A stretch of 61,652 nucleotides of DNA from assembly GCF_000564855.1 (NCBI RefSeq), contig NZ_AYXG01000231.1, positions 1 through 61,652 of the forward strand, read 5' to 3'. The position numbers and the translations under genes are program-made. This document shows positions 7,900 through 16,963 of the stretch, piece after piece. The notes under the pieces were generated by a model. The model was not told the DNA's origin. It did no database searches and saw only the letters and a list, made by a program, of their open reading frames with translations. This stretch comes from Actinokineospora spheciospongiae. Lineage in GTDB: Bacteria; Actinomycetota; Actinomycetes; Mycobacteriales; Pseudonocardiaceae. Positions within the stretch are counted from its first letter, which is position 1. Every line of letters starts with the position of its first letter.

Positions 7900-8243
7900 T
7901 CTGCCGAAAGCAGTAATTGATTGCGAAGAATGAATGCAGCCGCATTCGACAACCCGCCGCCCGAATTGGCGCTTCAGCAGGATAGCGTCGCGATCCGACC
8001 GTTCACATCGGCCATTCAGACCATGTTAAAAATCTGTCCACAATGGACGAAAAGGGCAGGTCATTTCGGGTGCACAAGGCGTTCACAGCGTTCACAGTTG
8101 CCAGATTCCACAACCGCCACCGATGCCGAGGGGGATTCCATACAGGTTCCGCTGGGGCGCCGCCATGCGCCGGGTGGAGCAATTCGGAGGGACAGGCGAG
8201 CACGTCCGCGCACCGGCGTCCGCGCCTCTGGGAGACTCCGGTC
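7900..8243. promoter_or_regulatory. Divergent promoter region with repeats, RiPP operon and DUF6000 gene
   Basis: 344 nt, clearly more AT-rich than its surroundings, between the divergent MFS and DUF6000 genes. It contains an inverted repeat GAATGC-AGCC-GCATTC at 7932-7947, 33-48 nt before the MFS start. GTTCACA occurs three times, at 8001-8007, 8081-8087 and 8090-8096; the last two lie within a tandem 9-bp direct repeat gcgttcaca (8079-8096). I could not find a convincing -35/-10 pair. These are candidate regulator sites for the RiPP operon. Confidence 0.4.
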
Positions 8244-8888
8244 ATGAGTTCCCCCGGGACGGACGACCTCGATCCGCAAGACGTCATCAACCGCCACGTG
8301 AGCGTTGGCGGGGAGGACGGCCAGCGCTACATGAGGCTCATGGAAGCGAACCCCGCCGCGCTCGGCACACCGGAGGGAGCGGCTTTCCTGCGGTCGCTGG
8401 CCGAGGCGGCGGAGCGGATCACCGACCGCGAACTCGGTGTCCTGCTCGACGCCGACTGGCGGTGCAGGCTCGTCGCGGGCTGGTTGATCGGGGTGGACCG
8501 CCGCGAGCGGTTCCGCGCCCCCGTTGGCGCCCGACTGCTCGAAAGCCGGGTCGTCTTCGCCGGGCACGGTTACTGCTTCGCGCTCGCCAGGCTCGGCACC
8601 GCCGACGACGCCGACATCCTCACGGCCTACCTGGACAACTACCTCCGCGAGACGAAACTGCGGTACGACCAGGACTCCGCGTTCGGCGCCCTCCAGCACC
8701 TCGACGCGCGCCTGGGCACCCACCGCGCCGAGCGGTTCACCCAGCCGGGAGGGCTCTGGCAGCAGTGGGCCACCGCGAACCGGGCCGACACCACCGACCA
8801 CAAGCAGCGGATCGACATCCTGTGCTTCCTCGTGCAGGAGGCCGTCGACGCCCACCGCGCGAGTCGCGGCACCGGAGACCCCGCCTGA
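8244..8888 (+). CDS. DUF6000 family protein
   Basis: 214 aa, soluble. Segments ELGVLLDADWRCRLVAGWLIGVDRRERFR, VFAGHGYCFALARLGTADDADIL and DQDSAFGALQHLDARLG match the conserved core of DUF6000 proteins, which are common in streptomycetes and relatives and have no known function. The core is helical and may be HEAT-like. ATG 8244 is chosen because GGAGACTCCGGTC precedes it and the longer open frame upstream has no recognisable sequence. It is divergent from the RiPP operon and convergent with the RecD2 gene (62 nt between stops). Confidence 0.75.
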   Translation: MSSPGTDDLDPQDVINRHVSVGGEDGQRYMRLMEANPAALGTPEGAAFLRSLAEAAERITDRELGVLLDADWRCRLVAGWLIGVDRRERFRAPVGARLLESRVVFAGHGYCFALARLGTADDADILTAYLDNYLRETKLRYDQDSAFGALQHLDARLGTHRAERFTQPGGLWQQWATANRADTTDHKQRIDILCFLVQEAVDAHRASRGTGDPA

Positions 8889-8950
8889 CGGGTGAGCCGT
8901 TCGGACGAACCAGCGGGAGTGGATCACTCGCCGGGCCGGGCGCGGCCGGT

Positions 8951-11206
8951 TCAGAAGGCGAACTGCTGCCCGTCGGCCGTGCGGGTCGGCGGCGCCGGGG
9001 AGGGGCCGATGGCGGAGAGGCGGTGGGTGAGCAGGGTGTTGCGGCGGCGGGGGCGGTTGTCGAGGGCGCGGAAGAGGGCGCCCCGGTGGCCGACGATCAC
9101 CACGAGCTTCCTGGCGCGGGTGATCGCCGTGTAGAGCAGGTTCCGTTGCAGCAACAGGTGTGGGGTGTCGTTGGTCAGGGGGATGACGACGTACGGGTAT
9201 TCGCTGCCCTGGGAGCGGTGGACGGTGATCGCGTAGGCGTGGGCCAGGGTTTCGAGTTCGTCGAAGTCGTAGGTGGCGGTCTGGCCGTCGTCGAGGGCTA
9301 TTTCGATGTTCTGGTCGTCTTTGTTGATGGCGGTGATGGTGGCGGTGGCGCCGTTGAAGACGCCGTAGTCGCCCTTGGTGGGGTCGTTGCGGGTGGGCAT
9401 GACCTTGTCGCCGACGCGGAAGGGGCGGTCGTCGGCCCAGTGTTCGGGGGTGGTGTCGCGGGCGGGGTTGCGGTGGTCCTGGGCGAGGCGGCTCAGGGAG
9501 GTGGCGCCGGTGGCCCTGGCCTTGCCGGGGCAGAGGATCTGGACGTCGGCGGGGGTGCAGCCCTGCTTGGCCGGGAGGCGGCGGGTGGCGATGTCGACCA
9601 CCAGCTCCGCCACGTCGGCGGTCTTGTCCGCGTCGAGGTCGTGGAACCAGAACTGGGGGCCGTTGACCGGGGGCCTGCCGTGCACGACCCGGTTGGCGTT
9701 GCTGACGATCCCGCTGTCGGCGTCCTGCCGGTAGATCGTGTCCAGGCGGGTGGAGGGGATGTCGGCGACGCCCAGCAGGTCGTGCAGGACCGCGCCGGGG
9801 CCGACGCTGGGGAGCTGGTCGACGTCGCCGACCAGCAGCAGGTGGCTGCCCTCGGGGATGGCGCGCAGCAGGCGTTCGGCGATCAGGACGTCGAGCATGG
9901 ACGCCTCGTCCACCACGACCAGGTCCGACGACAGCCCGTCGTTGGGGTCGAACAGGCCGCCGTCGTCGACCGGGTTGTCCCGGTGGTGCACCAGGCGGTG
10001 GACGGTGGTGGCGCGCAGGCCGGTCAGCTCCGAGAGCCGCTTGGCCGCGCGCCCGGTCGGGGCGGCGAGCGCGACGGTGGCACCGGCGGCCTTCGCCCGG
10101 CGCACCAGCGCGGCCACGGTGTGGCTCTTGCCGCTGCCGGGACCGCCGGTCAGGATCGACAGCGTCTCGGTGAGCGCCATCTCGACGGCCTCGGCCTGCC
10201 GCTCCCCCAGCGGCGGGTCCTCCTCGGCGACCGCCCCGGCCCGGCGCGGGAGCTGCGACGGCGCCGCCAGCAGCCGCCGCACGTTCTCGGCGAGCGTGCT
10301 CTCCCTGCGGTGCAGCCACGCGGGGAACACCAGCTCGTCGGCGAACAGCGCGGGCGTGCGCTCCACGACGACCGAGCCCATCTCCCGCAGCTCGTCCAGC
10401 CCGTCGCGGACCAGTTCCGGGTCCTGCCGGACCAGGGCCACCGCCGCCGCCAGCAGTTCCTCGCGCGGCAGGTAGCAGTGCCCGCCCTTGCCCCTGGCCT
10501 CGTCGAGGACGTGCAGCAGCGCCGCGCGCATCCTGGCGCCGCTGCGCTCCGGGATGCCCACCGCCACGGCGATCTTGTCGGCGATGCGGAAGCCGATCCC
10601 GTGCACCCGCTCGATGAGCTGGTACGGGTGCTGCTCCACGATCTGCCGGGCCTCGGCGCCCAGGTGCCGGTGGATGCGCACGGCCAGGCCCGGGGTGACG
10701 CCGACGCCTTGCAGGAAGACCATCACCTCGCGGATCTCGCGCTGCTCGGCCCAGCCCTCGACGATCGTCGCCAGCCGCTTGCGGCCGATCAGCGACACCC
10801 CGAGCAGCAGTTCCGGGGTGGTGTCGATGACGGTCAGCGTCTCGGCGCCGAAGCGGTCCACGATGGCCTGGGCGATGGTCGGGCCGATGCCCTTGATCAT
10901 GCCGGAGCCCAGGTAGGCGCGGATGGCGTGCACGGTCGCGGGCAGCACCCGCTCGCAGGTCAGCACGCGCAGGGTGTCGGCGTGCCGGGCGGTGGACGGG
11001 CGGCGGCCGGTGACCCGCAGCGTCTCGCCGGGGCGTAGGCCCGCCAGCACGGTGCCCGCGACCTTCACCGGCTCGCCGGACTCCCCCGTGCTGAGCACGG
11101 CGACGGTGTGCCCGTCGGGTCCCACGTGGATGACCCGGTCGACCACGCCTTCCACGACCTCGTCGCTGCCCTCGGGCGCGCTGGACACGCCGGCCTCCCT
11201 CCGCAC
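8951..11206 (-). CDS. recD2: SF1B DNA helicase RecD2
   Basis: 751 aa. The N-terminal part carries an OB-like segment (VVEGVVDRVIHVGPDG, about 15-75) and helix-hairpin-helix segments (LGSGMIKGIGPTIAQAIVDRFG; HGIGFRIADKIA). The helicase core has Walker A LTGGPGSGKS (K360), DEAS Walker B (VVVDEASMLD), GDVDQLPSVGPG motif III, YRQD motif IV and a C-terminal HRSQGSEYP motif Va/VI region with TAITRARK. This matches RecD2, a 5'-3' helicase outside RecBCD, usually 720-800 aa. It acts in replication-linked repair. Alternative start GTG 11188 is possible. Convergent with DUF6000 and divergent from the next helicase with 67 nt between starts. Confidence 0.93.
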   Translation of the reverse strand: MRREAGVSSAPEGSDEVVEGVVDRVIHVGPDGHTVAVLSTGESGEPVKVAGTVLAGLRPGETLRVTGRRPSTARHADTLRVLTCERVLPATVHAIRAYLGSGMIKGIGPTIAQAIVDRFGAETLTVIDTTPELLLGVSLIGRKRLATIVEGWAEQREIREVMVFLQGVGVTPGLAVRIHRHLGAEARQIVEQHPYQLIERVHGIGFRIADKIAVAVGIPERSGARMRAALLHVLDEARGKGGHCYLPREELLAAAVALVRQDPELVRDGLDELREMGSVVVERTPALFADELVFPAWLHRRESTLAENVRRLLAAPSQLPRRAGAVAEEDPPLGERQAEAVEMALTETLSILTGGPGSGKSHTVAALVRRAKAAGATVALAAPTGRAAKRLSELTGLRATTVHRLVHHRDNPVDDGGLFDPNDGLSSDLVVVDEASMLDVLIAERLLRAIPEGSHLLLVGDVDQLPSVGPGAVLHDLLGVADIPSTRLDTIYRQDADSGIVSNANRVVHGRPPVNGPQFWFHDLDADKTADVAELVVDIATRRLPAKQGCTPADVQILCPGKARATGATSLSRLAQDHRNPARDTTPEHWADDRPFRVGDKVMPTRNDPTKGDYGVFNGATATITAINKDDQNIEIALDDGQTATYDFDELETLAHAYAITVHRSQGSEYPYVVIPLTNDTPHLLLQRNLLYTAITRARKLVVIVGHRGALFRALDNRPRRRNTLLTHRLSAIGPSPAPPTRTADGQQFAF

Positions 11207-11273
11207 TCCTGCTGATCACGTAGGGTAGCGCCGTGCGGCGGACCAGGGTGACGGACAGCGCGGGGCGACCCCG

Positions 11274-14006
11274 GTGACCACCGTCTCCGCGATCGTCCAG
11301 CCGCCCCCGCCGTCCCGACGCGGCGGCCAAGGCCCCACCCGCGCGGTCCCCCTCGTCCGCGCCGCCGAGCGGCGGCTGCTGCACTGGTGCAAGACCACCG
11401 ACCCGGCCCTGCGGCTCCCCGACCTGCCCGAGGGCACCGACGCGCGGGTCCTGCTACCCACCGGCGAGGCATTCGACGCCCTGCGCACCCGGCTCACCGA
11501 CGCGGGGGTGGCGCACCGCTCGGTGCGGCACTGGATCGAGGACGAGGTGATCACCACGATCGGTGTGGACGCCCTCACCGTCACCACCGCCCTGACCGCC
11601 CGCGCCCGCCGCGACTGGGGCGGCCCGACCGCCGACGAGCGCGCCCACGACGCCCGCGACGCGTTCGAGGCCGTCTGGGACGCCCACGGCCCGGCCGACG
11701 TGCCCGAGGTCGAGCACGTCCCGGCCGCCGACCTGGTGCCCGCGCAGTGGCTGGAGTACCTGCCGTTCCCGACGCTGAACCCGGCGCAGGCGCACGCCGC
11801 CCCCGCCGTCCTGGGCTCCTCGGAACACCTGGTCATCACCGCGCCGACCGGGGCGGGCAAGACCGTGGTGGGGATGCTGGCCGCGCTGCGGGCGATCCTG
11901 GGCGAGCGGCGCAAGGCCGCCTGGCTGGTGCCGCAGCGGTCGCTGACCGACGAACTGGACCGCGAGCTGGCCACCTGGCGCGGCAAGGGGCTGCGGGTGG
12001 AGCGGCTGTCCGGGGAGTACCTGACCGACATCGAGCGGGTGCGCGCGGCGGACCTGTGGGTGGCGACCACGGAGAAGTTCGAGGCGATCTGCCGGGCCAG
12101 CTCGTTGCAGACCGCGCTGGCCGAGGTGGGCTGCCTGGTCGTCGACGAGATCCACCTGCTCGGCGCACCCGAGCGCGGCCCGCTGCTGGAGGCGCTGCTG
12201 GCCAGGGTGCGCGGCGCGGACTCCCCGGTGCGGATCGTCGGGCTGTCGGCGACGGTGTCCAACGCGGACGAGATCGCCTCCTGGTTGCAGGGTTCGCTGG
12301 TGTCGACCACCTGGCGGCCGACCCGGCTCACCTGGCAGCTCCCGCAGATCCCGGCCACCTCCGACCGCACCACCGACGGCCTGCTGCGGATGCGCACGGC
12401 CGTCGAGCTGACCCGGCGGGTCACCGGGGACGGCGGCAGCGTGCTGGTGTTCTGCGGCACCAAGCCCAACGTCCGCACCACCGCCCTGGCCATCGCGGGT
12501 TCGCGCGGGGCGGACACCTCCGGGGTGCACATCGACGACACCGACCGGCTGCACAAGGCGTGCGCGTCGGTCGGGGTGGGCCTGCACTACAAGGACTGGG
12601 ACCACAAGCGCGAGGCCGAACAGCGCTTCCGCGACCGCGACTGGGACGTGCTGGTCGCCACCACCACGGTCGCCGCCGGGGTGAACCTGCCCGCGCGGGC
12701 GGTCGTCGTGCGCGACACCCGGGTCGGCCTGGACGACATCGACGTGGCCACGGTGCTCCAGATGTTCGGCCGGGCGGGCCGGGTCGGCGCGGGCGAGCGC
12801 GAGGGCTGGGCGTACCTGGTCACCTCGGAGCTGGAACGGGCCAACTGGCAGGCCGCCCTGGTCGACGGCTACACCGTGCACTCGCAGATCCACGACAGCC
12901 TGCCCGACCACGTGCTGGCCGAGGTCGTGCAGGGCCGGATCACCACGCTGCCCGAGGCGGAGCAGTGGTGGCTGCGCACCCTGAGCCACCACCAGGGCGA
13001 CGAGGACACCGAACCGGTCACCGAGGCCGTCGACTTCCTGGTGCAGCACGGATACCTGGCGCTGGACGGCCCCAAGGTGGCCGTGACGGAACTGGGCCTG
13101 CTCACGGCGCGGCTCATGGTCGGCACCCGAGTCGGCGCGCAGCTACGGGCGGCGCTGAGCCGCGTCGAGGTCCCGACCGACCCGGACACCGCCGAGGACC
13201 TGTTGATCCACCTGGTGTCCCTGCTGGTCCCCGACCTCGCCCACGCCCCCGTCGCCGAACCGCAGCGCCCGGTCGTGGCCACCGTCCTCAAGGCGGGCGG
13301 CCACCGCGACCGCATCCGCCCCAGCACGGCGGTGTCCGGCCTCGGGTCGTCGGTCGCCTCCGCCCCCGGCGACCTGGCCCGGGCGGCGCTGCTGCTGGTC
13401 GCGCACTCCCCCGAGCTGTTCACCAGGCCGGGCCGGACGATCGTGGGCCTGCCCGCGAGCACCCTGTTCCCGGTCCTCGACCAAGCCCCGCGCCACCTGG
13501 CCTGGCTCGCGGCGCAGGGCTTCACCCGCACCGTGCACCCGTGGGTCGCCGTCATCGCCGCCGACCTGGCGCGGCGGGTCCGCTGGCGCAGGCTCGGCCC
13601 GACGCGCGGCGCCGGGCGGCTGCTGTGGATGTGCGAGCAGATGGCACCGCCCCCGCACACCGACGAGGACGTGCCCCGGCTGTGGCAGGCCGCCCGATCA
13701 CGCGGGCTCACCGCACCGGACTGGCCGCAGGTCACTCCCCCGCGCGGCTGCCGCCTCGACCAGCCCGACTACGCCGCCCTGCTGCGCGACCGCACCACCG
13801 GCGCCGCCCTCACCCCCACGTCGGTCACCGGCCTGACCAGCGGTGTGCTCGTGGCCTGGTCGGACCACAAGACGATCGACACGACCGTGACCGAGCAGGT
13901 CACCGTCGACCACCCCACCGCCACCGACGCCGCTGTCTTCACCCGCCGTGGCGACTACCGGGCAACCGGCGTGCTGGCCGAGCACTACCACGTGCTGCGG
14001 GAGTGA
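11274..14006 (+). CDS. Large DEIH-box (Ski2/Hel308-like) helicase
   Basis: 910 aa. Walker A APTGAGKT (K196), the box VVDEIH (DEIH at 291-294), motif III LSATVSN, motif V TTTVAAGVNLPARAVVV and motif VI QMFGRAGRVG place it in the Ski2-like branch of SF2. The C-terminal 350 residues are family-specific helical sequence. About 170 residues precede the helicase core (LVRAAERRLLHW) and are unusual. Likely nucleic-acid unwinding in repair or RNA turnover; substrate unknown. GTG 11274 is the first start. It is divergently paired with recD2, so the two may share regulation. Its last 68 nt overlap the LysR remnant frame on the other strand. Confidence 0.85.
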   Translation: MTTVSAIVQPPPPSRRGGQGPTRAVPLVRAAERRLLHWCKTTDPALRLPDLPEGTDARVLLPTGEAFDALRTRLTDAGVAHRSVRHWIEDEVITTIGVDALTVTTALTARARRDWGGPTADERAHDARDAFEAVWDAHGPADVPEVEHVPAADLVPAQWLEYLPFPTLNPAQAHAAPAVLGSSEHLVITAPTGAGKTVVGMLAALRAILGERRKAAWLVPQRSLTDELDRELATWRGKGLRVERLSGEYLTDIERVRAADLWVATTEKFEAICRASSLQTALAEVGCLVVDEIHLLGAPERGPLLEALLARVRGADSPVRIVGLSATVSNADEIASWLQGSLVSTTWRPTRLTWQLPQIPATSDRTTDGLLRMRTAVELTRRVTGDGGSVLVFCGTKPNVRTTALAIAGSRGADTSGVHIDDTDRLHKACASVGVGLHYKDWDHKREAEQRFRDRDWDVLVATTTVAAGVNLPARAVVVRDTRVGLDDIDVATVLQMFGRAGRVGAGEREGWAYLVTSELERANWQAALVDGYTVHSQIHDSLPDHVLAEVVQGRITTLPEAEQWWLRTLSHHQGDEDTEPVTEAVDFLVQHGYLALDGPKVAVTELGLLTARLMVGTRVGAQLRAALSRVEVPTDPDTAEDLLIHLVSLLVPDLAHAPVAEPQRPVVATVLKAGGHRDRIRPSTAVSGLGSSVASAPGDLARAALLLVAHSPELFTRPGRTIVGLPASTLFPVLDQAPRHLAWLAAQGFTRTVHPWVAVIAADLARRVRWRRLGPTRGAGRLLWMCEQMAPPPHTDEDVPRLWQAARSRGLTAPDWPQVTPPRGCRLDQPDYAALLRDRTTGAALTPTSVTGLTSGVLVAWSDHKTIDTTVTEQVTVDHPTATDAAVFTRRGDYRATGVLAEHYHVLRE

Positions 14007-14600
14007 GGTTCGCGCTAGGGCTGTGGTGGGTGAAGGCGGCCCAGAGGAGGTTGAGCGGGTGATCTGGGCTATGGCGGTGGCGTTCGCCGGGGCGGGCGAG
14101 GATGCCGGTGACGATCTCCATGGGTGGGGTGAGGTCGTCGGCGAGGGTGAGTTTGCGCAGGCCGGTGCCGGTGATGGCGGCGTCGGCGACGCGGTCGGTG
14201 GTGAGGATGGCACCGTGGAGGAGTTCGGCGGTGAGGAGGTTGAGGCCGTAGTTGAGTGAATCGATGGTGGCGATGACGTTGAGGGTGTGAGGGTAGTCGG
14301 GGCCGAACCACTGGCTGAGGAACTGGGCGAGGAGCCCGGCGCTGGGGGCGAGCAGCGGCAGGGTGGTGAGGCGGGTGGCGGTGACGGGGGTGTCGGGGAG
14401 TTCGCGTGGGGTGAGGTTGGTGAGCAGGGCGACGCCTTCGCGGTGCCATTCGAGGAAGTCGTAGTCGAGGTGGGGTTGTTGGCCGCGGTGGGTGGGGAGA
14501 CTGCCGCAGACAATGTCGACCTGCTTGGCGTCCAGGCGTGCCCAGAGGTCGCGGGTACGAACGTGTTCGACCTTGAGGGTGACCTCGCGGCGTTGGAACT
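13939..14600 (-). pseudogene. LysR regulator remnant, substrate-binding domain only
   Basis: In the minus frame about 200 residues read as a LysR substrate-binding domain: EEFQRREVTLKVEHVRTRDLWARLDAKQ, VDIVCGSLP, then LPLLAPSAGLLAQFLSQWF and ILARPGERHRHSPDHPLNLLWAAF. The DNA-binding helix-turn-helix, which should precede EEFQRR by about 100 residues, is absent. Upstream in this frame the sequence is low-complexity antisense of the exonuclease fragment. The frame runs on into the helicase gene before a stop at 13939. A LysR protein without its N-terminus cannot act as one. The right boundary is approximate. Confidence 0.6.
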
Positions 14601-14916
14601 CCTCTACCGCGACCTGACCACCCGCCACGGCCTCACCGACCTCTACCGCCACCACCACCCCGACACCGTCGAACACTCCTGGGCACGACGCCCGGAACTG
14701 GGCTACCGCTACGACCACGCCCACTTCACCACCACACTCCTCCCCCACATCACCGACTGCCGCTACGACCACAGCACCCGCGAACACCACGCGGACGGGT
14801 CACGCCTGACCGACCACTCCGCCCTCACCGTCGCCACGACCCTCACCCCCACCCACCCGCTGCTACCGTCGGCCCCCGTCAACCCGGCCCAGCACAACGA
14901 GCCCACTCTCTTCTGA
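14586..14916 (+). pseudogene. Endonuclease/exonuclease/phosphatase family remnant, C-terminus only
   Basis: The plus frame reads LELLYRDLTTRHGLTDLYRHHHP, then EHSWARRPELGYRYDHAHF, CRYDHSTR and GSRLTDHSALTV to a stop at 14916. The final DHSAL motif with its catalytic His, and the YRYDHA strand before it, are the C-terminal hallmarks of the exonuclease III-like EEP fold. The N-terminal 150-200 residues with the other metal ligands are missing. The fragment begins where the oppositely oriented LysR fragment ends, so each lost its 5' end at one junction. It is not expected to be active. Confidence 0.6.
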
Positions 14917-14968
14917 CCCACCAACGGCTCGCCGGGCCCGCCCCACGACCGGCGAGGAACCACCGCAC

Positions 14969-15454
14969 GTGCCCACCCCCACACCCCGGCACGGCGCCCG
15001 TGTCCTGCTCTTGGACCCCGGCGACCGCGTCCTGCTCATCCACGCCCGCGACCCCGACAACCCCACCCACCACTGGTGGGAACTCCCCGGCGGCGGCATC
15101 GACCCCGACGAAACCCCCGAACACGCCGCCCTGCGCGAACTCACCGAGGAAACAGGGCTCACCACCATCACCCTCGGCCGCCACCTCTACACCCGCGAGT
15201 CCCGATTCCACTACCGAGGCACCCACCACCACCGCATCGACCACGTCTACCTCGCCCACACCCGCACCACCACCCCCACACTCGCCCCCGAACACACCTC
15301 CAACGAAAAAGCCGGGCTCATCGAACAGCGCTGGTGGAACCCACACGACCTCATGGCCACCACCGACAAACTCCTGCCACCCACACTCCCCCAGCTCCTC
15401 GACGACCTCCTCCACGACCGCTTGGGCCCGCTCCCACTGAGCTTGACCAGTTGA
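14969..15454 (+). CDS. NUDIX hydrolase
   Basis: 161 aa. The Nudix box is complete: GGGIDPDETPEHAALRELTEE with GL following (GX5EX7REUXEEXGU), preceded by WWELPGG, so it should hydrolyse a nucleoside-diphosphate-linked substrate. The rest is a single Nudix fold. GTG 14969 is preceded by GGCGAGGAACC. It lies 52 nt after the exonuclease remnant and is probably expressed alone. Substrate cannot be told. Confidence 0.88.
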   Translation: MPTPTPRHGARVLLLDPGDRVLLIHARDPDNPTHHWWELPGGGIDPDETPEHAALRELTEETGLTTITLGRHLYTRESRFHYRGTHHHRIDHVYLAHTRTTTPTLAPEHTSNEKAGLIEQRWWNPHDLMATTDKLLPPTLPQLLDDLLHDRLGPLPLSLTS

Positions 15455-15751
15455 AATCGGAAAGCCACCGCGCAGCAGTCACACCCTCCTGACCCGAGAG
15501 CCGATTGTGTCTACAGTGGATAGTCTGCTTCATGCGGTCCCAGCGGCCACCTAGACCCGATCGGGTGAAGCGTGGACTCAGTTGAGCCGTCGATGCGTTG
15601 CGGTGCAGTGGTTCCCCCTAGTCTGGCCGTGTTGCGTATGGTGTGCCCCCGGTGCTGAGTGTCTGCTGATGACCGCCCCGCCGGATGCGTCCCACACTGT
15701 AAAATCCCGGCATCGACACGCGCGTGCCTTTGCGGGGGTGGAAAGGAAGAC
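15455..15751. other. Intergenic region, 297 nt, no gene seen
   Basis: No reading frame with a plausible start, ribosome site and family resemblance. TAGTCT occurs near 15518 and 15622 and TGTAAAAT near 15698-15705; these could be -10 elements for the Scr1-like regulator, but I could not pair any with a good -35 at 16-18 nt. Confidence 0.4.
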
Positions 15752-16582
15752 GTGTCCGGACAGAGGAAGAACCCGCAGGCGCGCGACCGCACCATCGGCG
15801 CCCAGCTCAAGGCCCTCCGGCAGGAGCAGACGACCCTCAACCTGGAGGCCGCCGCCCGGGCGATCGGCTGGTCGACGGCGACGCTGAGCCGCATCGAGAA
15901 CGGCAAGCGGCACATCACCAGCGAGGACGTGGCGATGGTCCTGACGACCTACGGCGTGCCCATGGCCCAGCGCGAGGAGTTGATCGAGAGCGCCCGAACG
16001 GGCGTACAAGCCGGGTGGTGGTCGCGCCCCCTGCCCGGGGTCCTGCCCGACGTGGGCACCCTGGCCAGCTACGAAGCCTCAGCCAGGGCGATCACCGACT
16101 GGTCGTTCAGCTTCATCCCCGGGCTGCTGCAAACAGAGCGCTACGCGGCAGGCTTGATGTCGGAGGACGGCGCCGAACCGCTGGAAGTCACAATGCGTTG
16201 GCGTGCCCGCTTGCAGCGGCAGCGGGTTTTGCCCACGATCGACTACACGGCATTCCTCCACGAGAGCGCGCTCCAACAGCCCTTCGGTGGTGTTGACGCA
16301 CTCAGGGAACAACTGAGCCACCTCGTGCAGGCATCCACCCGGGGACTCGGCGTCCGCATCGTGCGCGGGCGAGTGCCACACCGGTTGCTGCTCCATCCGT
16401 GGCTGCTGCTGGACTTCCCCGACGCACCTCCGGTGCTCAACGTCGAGCTGAACGGAAGCAGTGTTTTCCTGCACGACGACGAGGTCCGCAGCTATGACAA
16501 CATGCGCTCGATGCTCGATGGCATGGCTCTGTCAAGCGCGGAAAGCCGCAGTATGATCGGGCAACTACGAGAAAGGTTGTGA
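15752..16582 (+). CDS. Scr1-family Xre-type regulator (antitoxin-like)
   Basis: 276 aa. The helix-turn-helix occupies about residues 10-65 (LNLEAAARAIGWSTATLSRIENGKR), followed by the DUF5753-type sensor domain (DWSFSFIPGLLQTERYA, then PTIDYTAFLHESAL). This architecture is the Scr1-like group, usually followed by a DUF397 gene; in Streptomyces coelicolor the pair affects antibiotic production. GTG 15752 is chosen because GGAAAGGAAG precedes it and the longer frame upstream is unlike the family. The two DUF397 genes follow, the first only 2 nt after the stop, so the three form one transcription unit. Confidence 0.88.
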   Translation: MSGQRKNPQARDRTIGAQLKALRQEQTTLNLEAAARAIGWSTATLSRIENGKRHITSEDVAMVLTTYGVPMAQREELIESARTGVQAGWWSRPLPGVLPDVGTLASYEASARAITDWSFSFIPGLLQTERYAAGLMSEDGAEPLEVTMRWRARLQRQRVLPTIDYTAFLHESALQQPFGGVDALREQLSHLVQASTRGLGVRIVRGRVPHRLLLHPWLLLDFPDAPPVLNVELNGSSVFLHDDEVRSYDNMRSMLDGMALSSAESRSMIGQLRERL

Positions 16583-16584
16583 TC

Positions 16585-16740
16585 ATGGAGTGGCGCAAGT
16601 CATCCCGCTCGGGCAACACCGGTAACTGTGTCGAGCTGCGGCAGGACCTGGCAGCCGTGCGGGACAGCAAGCGACCCGGCGTCACCCTGCCGGCGAGCCG
16701 GACCGCCGTCCGCGAGCTGATCACCCGACTCAGCCGCTGA
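16585..16740 (+). CDS. DUF397 protein, first tandem copy
   Basis: 51 aa. Starts MEWRKSSRSGNTGNCVEL, continues with VRDSKRPGV and ends RELITRLSR. The W-R-K-S-S-R-S start, NCVEL and VRDSK are the DUF397 signature. The protein is the usual small partner of Scr1-type regulators; its direct activity is not known. It starts 2 nt after the regulator stop, so translation is probably coupled. Too short for automatic ORF cut-offs and easily missed. Confidence 0.85.
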   Translation: MEWRKSSRSGNTGNCVELRQDLAAVRDSKRPGVTLPASRTAVRELITRLSR

Positions 16741-16758
16741 ATCCTGGAGGGTGTGATC

Positions 16759-16914
16759 ATGGAGTGGCGCAAGTCATCCCGTTCCGGCAACACCAGTGAC
16801 TGTGTTGAGCTGCGGCAGGACCTCGCGGCCGTGCGGGACAGCAAGCGACCCGGCGTCACCCTGCCGGTGACCCGGACCGCCGTCCGCGAGCTGATCACCC
16901 GACTCAGCCGCTGA
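16759..16914 (+). CDS. DUF397 protein, second tandem copy
   Basis: 51 aa, differing from the first copy at only four residues (TSDC for TGNC, and PVT for PAS). The two genes are 174 bp apart start to start and nearly identical at the nucleotide level, which shows a recent tandem duplication. CTGGAGGGTGTGATC precedes the ATG, so it has its own ribosome site. Whether both copies serve the single regulator is unknown. Confidence 0.83.
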   Translation: MEWRKSSRSGNTSDCVELRQDLAAVRDSKRPGVTLPVTRTAVRELITRLSR

Positions 16915-16922
16915 GCCACGCC

Positions 16923-16958
16923 GCGCGGGGTGGGTCACCACGGTGGCCCACCCCGCGC
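16923..16958. terminator. Bidirectional hairpin between DUF397 and the secreted repeat gene
   Basis: Arms gcgcggggtggg (16923-16934) and cccaccccgcgc (16947-16958) pair perfectly, with an inner CACC/GGTG stem. It begins 9 nt after the stop of the second DUF397 gene and ends 5 nt before the stop of the convergent gene. No U tract, as is usual in GC-rich actinomycetes. Confidence 0.7.
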
Positions 16959-16963
16959 CGCGT

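Noticed and set aside
4895..7945. One 1016-aa frame covering S9 peptidase and MFS antisense-frame shadow
   Set aside because: Homology to the S9 family starts at GTG 6643; the portion upstream is an out-of-frame shadow of the MFS gene.
8079..8096. Tandem 9-bp repeat as a SARP binding site
   Set aside because: SARP sites usually repeat with an 11-bp period; the spacing here is 9, so I report it only as an unassigned repeat.
14007..14260. 103-aa plus-strand frame (13948-14259)
   Set aside because: Antisense to the LysR remnant and Gly/Glu-rich shadow, no family signature.
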